Shown here: in pieces, positions 26,301 through 38,300 of the stretch
How positions within the stretch are numbered: position 1 is the stretch's first letter
Layout of the letters: every line of letters starts with the position of its first letter
Assembly (NCBI GenBank): GCA_016648135.1
Contig: JADDOH010008000.1
Location: 1 to 64,000, forward strand
From: Agrypnia vestita
Taxonomy: Eukaryota; Arthropoda; Insecta; Trichoptera; Phryganeidae
Length of the DNA: 64,000 bases
Direction of reading: 5' to 3'
Translations under genes and position numbers: made by a program
Notes under the pieces: model-generated
The model's input: the letters and a program-made list of their open reading frames with translations, nothing else
What the model was told of the DNA's origin: nothing
Databases searched by the model: none

Positions 26301-29300
26301 GTTGCCTGCCTTGATATGGGAAGATAATTTTAATTGGCGTTGATTCCTCATACTTGAATGCATATTAAATTGTTTTGACTTTTTTAAATCCGCTTTCATT
26401 TGTGTGTAATAACTGTGTTTGTTTTAAAATGTTTACTTTTCTTTCGGAGTATACAATATGTTACGTAATTAACGCAAACCCTGAAAGTACTTTGTTAAGA
26501 ATCGGCTACTGGATCGATATCTGACATTTTTAAATTTTTAAATACAGATTAAATTTTTAATTAAAGAAATTCTCATTAATGAAAAACTTCATTTTGGGGC
26601 AAAAAGTATGGTCAAAAAAGTATACTATGGCGACTGACCCAGCGACGTAAATGCTTGTCGTATAGGAAGGAGATCATGGCCTACATTTAAATATATATAC
26701 ATAGGTACCTACATTTAAATATTTACGAATCACATTGAGTTATTTAAATTAAAATCACTTTTGAACATAAACTGCTGATAAGTTTATAAAAAAACAAAAT
26801 TAAATAAAGGCAATACGCTAAACAGCATCAGTGCGAATCATAATATTTAAGATAATTATTAAATAAAAAAAAATAAACTTATAGATTAATTTACGCTCAT
26901 ACGTCTTTTTTATAACACTTTCAAAATGTTCACCACTTTGTAAAATGCACTTTTTTTGCACTCGTTTTCGTAATTATTTTCGCTTTAGTTTAAGAATTTC
27001 ATTATCACTTTTCGCTGTTTGTTCTATGTTTTAGGTCATCGACACTTGTCTCGCTAAAATACACTGAAGATTTAATACGTCCACACAAAAAAACTCCCTG
27101 TCTGGACTAGGACAAGGAAAATTTTAATTCTTTTCAAAAATATGACACAAAATAAAAACTCACTGACGAAGCCGATGTCTGAAGTATGACTAATGTCGCC
27201 AAGGTCGGCGAAGCGGGAAGAGAAAGTGTCGTCCCGTCTCGTTTTATTGCATACGTTTTTGTTTCTGCAAGGGAGGAATAATATTTTTGTGACCTTGAAC
27301 TGCATTTAATATTGCAATGCCACACTGGCTGTTATTGGGGTGACCACGATTTTAGTTGTTTGCTCTTTATTGTAATTAAATTTTGAGTTTTTTTTAATTT
27401 TCGCAAAAAAAATTTAGCAGGTATTAAAACTCAATAATTCAAATTTCATTTCATCCTCTCTTTCTTATCCCCGCAATCAGATGCCAGATTGAATCCATTT
27501 CCTTCACCGGTCATAAGAAATTAAGGGGTTACGTGTAGTCAGAGGCGCAAAAAAATAGACATTTTCAAAAATTTTTTTTGAACGGTTTTTTAATGTTTTG
27601 ATTCAATTCATAATACCAACGTTTTACACTATATTTTAAGTAACTATACCGAAAATTTCAAATAAAATTATTAATACTGGACCACGATAGAATCTGGTTT
27701 CTTGACCCCTGTTTTGCAAGTAGTGCCTCGCGGTGTCCATCAATGCCTCTTAGTGGTTTATCTAAATTTAATGAAACAAAAAGAAATTAGTAGTTCAATA
27801 GTTAATCTTGTGCTTAATCGAAGCTTTTTTATTTTTTTTCAAATTTAGCAAAATGGCGGTCTTTGAAAGCTTAATTATGAATTTTGAGAGAAAAAATCAC
27901 TCATTTTTTATTTATAAAAAAAAAGTTTAAGTCAAAAAAAAAAATCCTTCAATTAAGCACAAGTTTTTAATGCCTTAAATATGATGTTTAAATTTCATTT
28001 AAATCTGTCGAGTAGTTTTTAAAATATCGTGGACACCGTTTTTGAAAACGTTATTTTGAGAAAAACGCGTTTAAATTTTTATGCATAAATAATTAATACA
28101 AATACAATTTAAAAAATTACTTACGTAGAGTCGTCTATTTCTGGTACATATAATACATCTTCTGCCGATGTGTAAGCCTCCAAGATGTCGATTTTTTTTT
28201 ATCTACGTCTCATTTTGCCTTCTCGAGTGACTTGGTTTGCACGTTGGTCAGCAATCTTTATGCGCTTTATATCGAATTTTTCAGCATACCGGTGTGCATT
28301 AGGTCCACAATGTAATCCTATGCATTGGCAATCATTAATATTCCTTGCATACCTTCATGATGTCTCATTATAAATTTTTGAAAATGATTATAATACACGC
28401 ACAACTACCTATCGACTGCTGGGTTTCACTGCCACTGAAGTACTAACACTAAATCAAATCTCAGTTAGCCTAAAGGGCCTTATGTCTAAAAGTAGAAGTA
28501 CAAAAGAAATTTCGTACATTATTCTTAGAATTAAACAGGTAAAAACCGCGTTTCGCAGCAGTCGCGCCGTTTGTCAGCCCGGCCGGCTCTAGTAGCGTCC
28601 GCGTATCAGTAAGGGCGGCAGCGGAGGGCCCTACAGTTATCGTTGGATATCTTTAAAACTAATAACCGGATCGAGTTGATATTTTCACACAATATTTTTG
28701 AAACATTTTGCTTTAAGAAAATACCAAAAAAAAAAATTTCGATTTTTTAAAAATCCTGACTACACGTAACCCCTTAAAAAAGATATTTTCAGGGTCGGTC
28801 TTATAAACATCCGTTAGTTAAATTTCAGACCAAATAAACCGAAATTTGATACAAACGTCATTTTTTTCGTCTTATAACAATCCGTTAGTCAAATTTTAGT
28901 AAAATTTTACCGACGGCCGATACTGACAGTCGAACCACCAGTCCGTTAGTTGAAATTGACAGAAGTATGACAGATTGACGTATTATTTTTTAAGGTTAGG
29001 TCTGATGTCAGTTTGCGTTTCATGCTATTTGTTTAACATGTACATAAATATTGTGCTGACTGCTGCTATATTTTCTAGGACAAATGTTTTCAGATAGTTA
29101 TGTTGAGCTATTATTGTATACAAGTTCGTCGAATGAAGAACAAACTCGACGACAAAGATTGTTCAATATATGAGTGGATTATTTTAATATTTTAGATGAC
29201 GAAGATTTTATCTACCGTTTTCACTTGTCAAAAAGGTTTGCTTAAGAGCTTCTAGAAGATATTGGGTAAAATTTAAAAAGGCGCACGCCTAGGAATCTGA

Positions 29301-32300
29301 CATTATCACCAATCACATAATTGCTTGTTGCCTTAAGATTCTATGCTCTTGGATCAATATTATTAGCTGCTGCAGACTTTCTTGGGGTTTCAAAGTCTAC
29401 TGCCAGTGTAGTGTTGTGGGAAGTATCCCAAAAATCCGGTGTAAGTGAGAAATTTTAGGTTATGTTTATAGAAGTAATGTTTAGTTTCCATAGAAAGGAG
29501 ATATAATTCGCCTCTCTCAGCTCTGAAATCATAGACAAAAGCATTACGGTATTGCGATACTTACGGACGGTCAAAAAAGTTTTATAATACGAGTGTCGGT
29601 AATATTTACTAACGAACGGCAATCCGTTCGTTAATTGTCGATTTACTAACGGAGAACGGATACTTTCGTTTATAAGACCGGCCCTCAATCAACTTCAAAT
29701 TAAAAGACGCATTGGTTTAATTTGAAAGGGATTTATCATCACTCTTATATTGATAGTTCTTTAATTATATTTTTTAATCGTCTATTGATCAACTGGTTAG
29801 GGGGTTGAAATATTAAAAGCATTAATCCGTGCTCGGTAACTGTCTAAAATTTGGTAAATTCTGTGCTGCATACTGAATATTAATATTCCATCTTGGGATA
29901 AAAAATCATTGTTAATTTTTTTTTAATTGTTAATTTTTAATTTAAGATAATTGGGATGCTTGGGACCCTGACGAACCTACAAATGATAGGCAGACTGATA
30001 ATGCTGAACTACATTGTGAAGATGACAATTTCAATGTAAGAAAAATTTTACGTAACAAAAATTACTAAATATTTTAATAAAAACTAAAAAGATATCTTTA
30101 TAGGTGGCTCCGTGCTTAATATGACAAAAGCATGTGGCAAATTGTCTATTTTAAAATATAATGCACTTATTGAAATTTTAGTTAAAACAAAAAAATTATA
30201 ATACTATATTAGCTAATCAAATTAAATCATAAATTGAGGTTTGTTCTGATCAGAACAAACCTCAATTTATCAAATTAAAAATGTAAAACGTTACATTTAT
30301 ACGACATTGCAATTTGTAACCAACTAGTTCACTTGATGGTATTTTGTATTTGGTATGTTTGTACAAGTAATAAGTAGATGAGTTTGTGTATTTGGGAAGT
30401 ACATATGTTCAAAACAAGAGGAAAGGTTGAGAAAGATATCGAGAGGAGGGTAACAGCGGGGAATAAGGTAATACAAATACATGTCTACTAAGGCAATGGA
30501 ATTTTTGTACCACCACTGATGCATAGAAATGAAACCTGGAGCAGGCAGAAGAACAACAAAAGTAGACTGAATGCAATGGTAATGAGATCACTTGGACGTA
30601 TGTGTGACAACTCCATTTATGATAGAGTAAAAATTAAGAAATTAGGAATGAAAGCTGATCTTAGCATAATTAATAGAATCAATAATTGCTCAAATGGTTT
30701 GAGCATATGAATGAGGAAAGAATGGTAAGAAAGATATATGATGCAAGTGTTGACTGCAGAAGACGTGGCATGATCAGATTAACCAAATAATGGAAGATGG
30801 TCCTGTTAGGAACCTCAACAATCGTCGAGCTTGCGTGGGAAACGTATGAATGCGAATGGGGCAAGAGTTATGTATCGGTATAGAAGAGTGAGGCACTCTA
30901 CGCTCTCTGCCTACCCCTGCAGTAAACAGCATGATGATAAGTAAGAAATTCATCACACTGTTTCACCTCGGGGGTTAGCCAGAGGGAATGGAGCGCCACA
31001 CTCTTCTGTCCTGACACACAACTCTCGCCTCGTCCACATTCATACATCTCCACACGCAAACCATCTGAGCGACCCTTTTTTATTTTTATTAATTATGCTA
31101 TGATCAGCTTTAGATTCTTTCCTAATTTGTCTATTCTTATCATAAATGGATTTGCACAAAAAAATCTAAGTTATCTCATTTGCAATTTGTGGTAGTTAAA
31201 TTTTTTTTTAAGGCATAAGGTATTTTTAATCCACATGATATTCTTTGCAGATGGACTGCGAGTATGATCCTAGTAAAGATCCTCAACCAACTTTATTAGA
31301 CGAATTGATAGAAGCGACTGATGGCCGCAAGAAACGCCGAAAACGTAAAAACAAGTTGGCTGACGTTTTGGCAACAAAGAAACCTATGTACGATCCGCAA
31401 ACCTCTAATCAAACATTTTCCCAATACTTGGAAGAGTACTATAAGCTAGACTGTGAAGATGTTATAGGGGACATGCCGTGTCGATTCAAATACAGACAAG
31501 TGCCACCTCTGGACTACGGACTCACCACTGCAGAGGTAATTGCGATTCTTTAAGAAAATACTTTTTTTAACGCTTCAGTAAACCATGCAGCCCAACTACT
31601 GAAGTAAAATGTATCATGAAAACCAGGGGGGTGCAGTGAAAACATTGAAGCATGACTTTTCCAGAACCATATATTGAAAAAAAACTTGAAATGAAACATA
31701 TGTATATCTCGTAATATACCTATCACAATTATTGACATATTATTATATATTTTGAAAAAAAACTTTAAATGAATCATATATCTCGTAATATACCTATCAC
31801 AATTATTGAAATATTATTCATTTGTTAATCAGGGTTCGAGGATATATATATTTTTATTTTTTATTTTTATTTTTTTTTATTTGTTTACGCCCATTAGGCT
31901 TTTACATAGAGCCATAAATATCATGATATATATCACGATATTTATGGCTCGATTTTTATTTTTGATATATATCCAAGAAAACTTTCTGCAAATGTTAATA
32001 GATGGCGCTAGTTGTATTTTAAAAATGCTACAGGTTGTTTTTTTTAAATCTGCGGTCGTTACTAGATGGCGTTGGTTGTATTTTAAAAAATGCTACGGTT
32101 ATTTTTAAGTTTCGTTTGTTTCATATAACCCTTTTTTTATTTCACACAAAGAAACAAACACCCATAATGCTACATTAGAAAGAGCAACTTTTATAATTTA
32201 TATATAATAATTGCATATATAAGCCTTTTTCAGTACCTATGCAATTCATTTATTTAATAAATAATAATTCATATACAAAATAAAATAATAAATTTCCTAA

Positions 32301-35300
32301 TTATTTCGAATTTGTATCAATCGACGTGTGCAAAAAAGGAGAAAAAATAGTTTGGATATATATCCAATTTTTGATTTATATCGGATATATATAAAAAAAT
32401 CCGATTATTTGATTTTTATTATAAAAATCGGATTTTTTCGAACCTTGATGTTAATATAAAATTATATTCTTTCAGATAAATTTTTAATTTCTAATTTTTT
32501 TTACAAAATATATGTTGACAAAAAAGGCTTGCTGCAATGTTCTCACTGCAGCACGCGCCTGATAAAAACACATAGGTTTATGGAGATTTATTCATTAATA
32601 AATCACATAAATTTAATGTGACCACACCAGAAATCGAACCCTCAGTTGCTAGCGTCATGCCCATTAGGCTATTGACCATATATTCCGAAAATAACAATCA
32701 TTGTTATTTCGGTATCTTGACAGTTATTGTATAACATTGTAACGCCGTCAATTTTGACATTATTAAGTTTGACAGGCTTGGAATTCATGAATTCAACCAA
32801 TCTGAAAGCTCTCATCATTTTGTGAATAACTTAATGTTTATTTGCGTTTTAGAGCTTTCTGATTGGTTGAATTCATTAATACCAAACCTGTCAAACATAA
32901 TACTGTCAAAATTGACAGTGTTACAATGTTATACAATAATTTTGGCATATGGATGCAAAACTGCCACTATTCATATGGATTTGCATCTATACGCCACAAC
33001 TGTCAAGAGATTGAAATAGCAATTTTTGCTATTCTTAGAATACACCCGTATAAATGCAGATGTTTAATCTATTTGTGTACATATGTATTTTTCTCACAAC
33101 CTAATACAGTAAGTAGACTCCGGATTTTCCATTGCATTAACCAGTTTCAGAGTAACCGGGTCAGTAAAAGATTCTGTTTTTGAAAATATTTCGAAATTCT
33201 TCATATGTAAAAATATTTTTTCTATCGACTAAATAATATTACATAAATAAAATATAAAACTTATGAAGTTATAACACGCTGAATTGTGAAATTGAAATTT
33301 GAATGTCCCGAATCACAAAATTTTGATAATCCCTATCACTAGAGTATTTATATTGACATTAGCAGTCGAGCACACCGCGAGTCTAATTTTATCAATGTAA
33401 ATACTCGCTTAAGGGAGAGTTGTATCAACTTAGATTATATGTAGTAATCTTTCATGAAAACCATAGATTTTTACGAAATCAGGAAGGTTCAGAAAACGTA
33501 ATAATAAATGATTTAAAAGAAAGATTACTTTAAACTAAGTTGATACAACTGGTGATGTACTTTGGACTTATTTAATTGTTTATTCTCTCATTTCACTGCC
33601 CTATTTTGTATTTACGAATTGTTGTCGAATTTGGAGTGGTGTGTTTTTAATTATTTTCTGTTTTTTTCTTGTGAAGATTATCCAGGTCATTTTTTCCTAC
33701 TACCCTGGATAATCGAGAGTCTTTTGTATTACCCAGTAGTTTCCGGCACCCTTAATATACCACAATTTTAATTATTAGGTATTCTTAAATTATTTAGTGC
33801 AGTGCCAGTGCAGCCTACATTAACGTAAAACCTTGGTCAAAATTATGTTGGCCTAAGTAATATTTTATAAAGGAATGGTATTAATAATACTTCTGTGGGA
33901 AAACTTTCACGGCGCGCAGTTTGGGAATCACTGGTATAACTTAAAGAAATTGGGCTGTCAGGCAGTTGTCCAGCATCCATTTATTTAATATGTAAATATT
34001 AGTTGAATGTATAATTCTTATTTTTAAAATATTTTTTTGTAGATCTTAATGGCAGACGACGATGAGTTAAACAGATGGTATCCTTTAAAGAAAACTTTGC
34101 AATATCGGGAAGAACATAAACAAAGGAATGATCAAAAAATTCTTGAAGCCAAAGCTAAAAATCTCAAATTAAAGATGAAAATTCTTCCCAGTCTTTTCAA
34201 AACACAAGCAAAGTATGTATCTGATATTGCTCACTTCTTTCTTTCTTAAAAAAAATAAAGTAAGCTAAGTGCTTGTGCTATGCAAATAGGACAAGCTTGG
34301 TGGGTCTTGGGACGAGGCTCAGTCGCCTGACCATTTGATTACTAGCTTATGCACTAGTCGTAAGACTAGATCAAATAATCCTTAATGCGCTTGCGTTTTA
34401 AAATATATTTTGTGTTCCGTCTCGACGCCTGGAATCCATTATGAGAGAACAGCCTGCTGTTTCGGCACTTATTCACGCGTTCCTACCCCCTCTGATTCCC
34501 TGTTTGCGACAATTTACTCCCGCTGGTATCCCTGTTTCCGGTTGCGTCGGCGCAACGGTTTTTCTTTCATATGACGTCGCTGTTTCGCGCCATTTGCACG
34601 CGTCTAGACACGCCAACTTTTGTTGTGATTTTTTTTGTGTTTCTATTGCAATCTACCCCCTTAATTTTGATCCCTAGTTAACAAACATTAGACTATACAA
34701 ATTTTTAACATAGTGCGACAGGACGTTGATATTTTAGTGTAAATCCCGTGAATTTCGTCAAACGTCAAATTTGTTAACAAGATGGCGGACGAGCAAGCTC
34801 GTTTGCCGGTATCCTCGAATGACGGATCTTCTTTCGAAGAACCGAGTCGAAAGAGACGCCGCGTAGCATACGACCCGCGTGTAGACCACCTGCTAAAACA
34901 GGTGACTGCTCTGACGGAGGCCTTGTTAGCAGGCGGCGCGGCTCCTGCATCAACAACGCCGCCAACGCCGGAAGCCGCGAGCGAGCCCAGCGTGGAGGAC
35001 GCGAATGCGTCCTTTATTCAGCCGCCGCCGAGCCTCAGAAGGGCGAAGAATACGCTGGAGTTCGGCAAGCTCAGCACGGTCGTGAAGGAGCCGCCAGTAC
35101 CGAGAGCGAACCCGAAGCGGATCGAACAGACCTCGAAGTTGCAACACTTCGATTCCGACGAGTGGTCAGGCGTTCGCTATGCGGAAACGCAGAGAACCTA
35201 CGCGGCGACTCCCACATTTGTGGAATTGTCGGTGAACGACGACTTGAGAAGGATCGATAACGCGCCGACCCATACTGGCTTGCTGAAAAGATCGCTCGCC

Positions 35301-38300
35301 GCGCTTTCAAACGCCTTGCTCGCCCAGAGGGAGACCCTGAGATACGGGATGCAATTGCTGGTGAATTGGGCATCTCTTCCGCTTCGGCTCTCTTCGAGCG
35401 GATTCAGTCGATGTTCACCAGCGATGCTCCGTACAATAAGATTTCGGACGACATCCTGCAGATTGTGTGCGGCAGACGGGCAGAGTGTATACTGAACCGG
35501 AGAAAGGCCATATTGGAGGGCTTCAAAGACCCTTTCGTGCGAGAAGGTGCGGCCAAAATCCCTCCAAGCTCGGGATACTTGTTCAATAGGGAAGAGCTAT
35601 CGGCGTATATCCTAAAGAACGGGGGGCCAGGAGAAGGTGATGGTCTCGCCCGCAACCCGAAACCTGGCCCAACCGTCAACATCTCAGCCCCAGCCGTCAA
35701 CTTCTCGTCGAGCTCCGAACCAGGGATACCTCCAGTCCCGTAAGCCCTTTCTGCCGGAGCCGAGGCACAGGGAGCGAGGCTCAGGGAACCCGAACAGGAG
35801 ACCTAACCGGAAGGCAGACCACGGCCGAAAACCCGCTGGTGACCGTAGCCGCAGAGGTAGAAGATGACGCGAGGCTGAACAACCAGTTCTGGGGAGGACG
35901 CTTGAGGAGGTTCCAAAGCACGTGGAAGGAGTTCGGGGCACCACCTATAGTGCTGAGAATCCTCAAGGGCGCGAGAATCCCCTTTGTGGCCAAACCTCCG
36001 TTAGTCTTCCCCACCAGGCAGCTGTTGAGCAGCTTCAGCACGAAGGAGTCTCGAGACATGTCGAGTCACATTCAGGCCCTGAAGATGTCAGGCGTGCTGG
36101 AAAGAGCAGATCATTCTCCGAGCTTCATCTCAAATCTGTTTCTAACTCCGAAGTCGGACAACTCCCTAAGGCCGATATTCAACCTGAAGGCGTTGAATGC
36201 CTTTGTGGAGGCGAAACCCTTCAAGCTGTTCAACCACTTTCGGGTCCCAGACTTCCTCCAGCCCAAAGATTGGTTGGTGAAAATCGACCTAACCCAGGCA
36301 TACTTTCACCTACCAATAGCGGAATCGCACCGAAAGTTCCTGAGACTATACTACCAAGGGAACTTCTCCAGATGACCTGCCTGCCCTTTGGCCTGTCATC
36401 AGCCCCGAGAATGTTCGCAACGCTGTCAAACTGGCTAGCGGGACTCTTGCGGAAGAGAGGAATAAGAATGTCCTTAGGTTTTCACGGCCGTTCAGAATCT
36501 TCTGTGTATAGTTTTCTGGGATATTCTGCCGTGTGTGTGTGACCTCTCTGGCCAACGTTTCGGATCCCATTGCAGGGTCCATCATCAGGGCTGATGTGAT
36601 GAGTGAGTGTTGAAGTGTAGGTTAAGTATTACCTTGCAATACCGTACCGAAGTCAGGGTGTCTCCAAGTTTGTGTTATATATGTTAAATACTGGATTGCA
36701 GTACCGTGTCGAAAGCAAGGTGTGTGTCTTCTTGTAGTGTTTTTTTTTTTTTTTTTTTTTTATCTACTAACGGATGTCGGACTGTGCGTATCGTCTATTC
36801 GATTTATCCTGCAGCGCCGGATACCACGATGTTCTTAACTTAAGACCGTCATCCCTATTAATGTTTACCGGGTGCTTGTATATTTCGATTGCTTCTTTGA
36901 CCAGGCGTGTGTGGTGACTTTTGGGCTTTCCTAAGATTTTTGGCTCAAATGAAAAATGGTGGCCCGTATCTAGAAAGTGCTCAGCCAATGCCGATTTTTC
37001 CGGGTGAACGAGTTTGCATGCTCTTTTATGCTCATCAACCCTCTTTGAAATCGTGCGTGCTGTTTGTCCCACATACACTTTGTCGCAATTTTGACAATCG
37101 AGCCTATAAACACCGTCGGTCTCAAGGGGATCCCGATCCTTCGCTGGTCTTAAGAGGTCCTTAACCTTGTTGTTTGTGCCGAACACTGTCTTAATATTCT
37201 GTTTCTTGAGCGCTTTGGCAATCCTGTCTGTTACATTATGGATATAAGGCAAGATGCTCGGACCGCAAGTGCTCTGGCCTTCGCCAAGTACTGCGCCGCC
37301 CGATCGAGGCCGGCAGTTGCTCCCCCAAGCAGGTTCTAGGCCTCTTGGGAAGCCAACCAGAAATCCCTCTCGGACCGCAAGTGCTCTGGCCTTCGCCAAG
37401 TACTGCGCCGCCCGATCGAGGCCGGCAGTTGCTCCCCCAAGCAGGTTCTAGGCCTCTTGGGGAGACTCAACTTCGCAAACTTCGCCACCCCTCGGGGTCG
37501 TTTGCATTGCCGAAGACTGCAGAGATTCAGCCGCCAGCTGCAGAGGCACGAGCCATCCAGACAAGTGGAGCTTCCTGCCGCGGTTCGGCAAGACCTAGAG
37601 TGGTGGTTGGAGGCCGTAGGGGAGTCCTGCCCAATACACGAAGCCCCCTTCTCCCACTTCCTGACTACAGACGCAGCGGACGCAGGTTGGGGCGGCCAGG
37701 TGGACGACAAGACGATATCAGGCCAGTGGTCCCCAGAGCAGATGCGGTGGCATTCCAACCAGAAAGAAGCCTTCGCTGTTTACGCAGTGATCAGGGATCA
37801 CGCTTACCTGCTAAGAGGAACGAAGACCCTACTGCAGACAGACAACAAGACAGTAGTGACTTACATCAACAAGGAGGGGGGGACAAGATCATTGGGCCTT
37901 CTGAAGATAACTCGAGACCTCCTAGAGTTTATCGACCAGCAGGAAATATCTCTGACAGCGCAGTACATTCCAGGGAGATACAACGGGATTGCGGACCGAC
38001 TCTCTCGGGGGACACCACTCCCGGAATGGCACCTCCTGGAACCAGCGACAGAGGAAATATTCCGAATATGGGGACGTCCTCAGATCGACCTCTTCGCATC
38101 GGCCACCGCCCATGTGGTGCCAAACTACGTGTCTCTAGACTCAACCGATTGCTCGGCCTCCTATCTCAACGCATTCAGTCAGCATTGGGATTACGAGCTG
38201 GCCTGGGTATTTCCGCCGCCGAACCTCGTCCCAAGAGTACTGGCGCACTTGAACCTGGCAAGAGGCACCTTTCTCCTAGTTGTGCCAAGATGGGAGAAGA

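Noticed and set aside
26031..27420. A Tigger element starting CAGTAAAACCCCG in KRI1 intron 7
   Set aside because: No inverted right end or transposase piece was found.
36767..37399. Full 210-aa reading of the GIY-YIG frame as one protein
   Set aside because: The first 47 or so residues are the antisense of DIRS sequence. Only the part from 37256 downward is Penelope-like.
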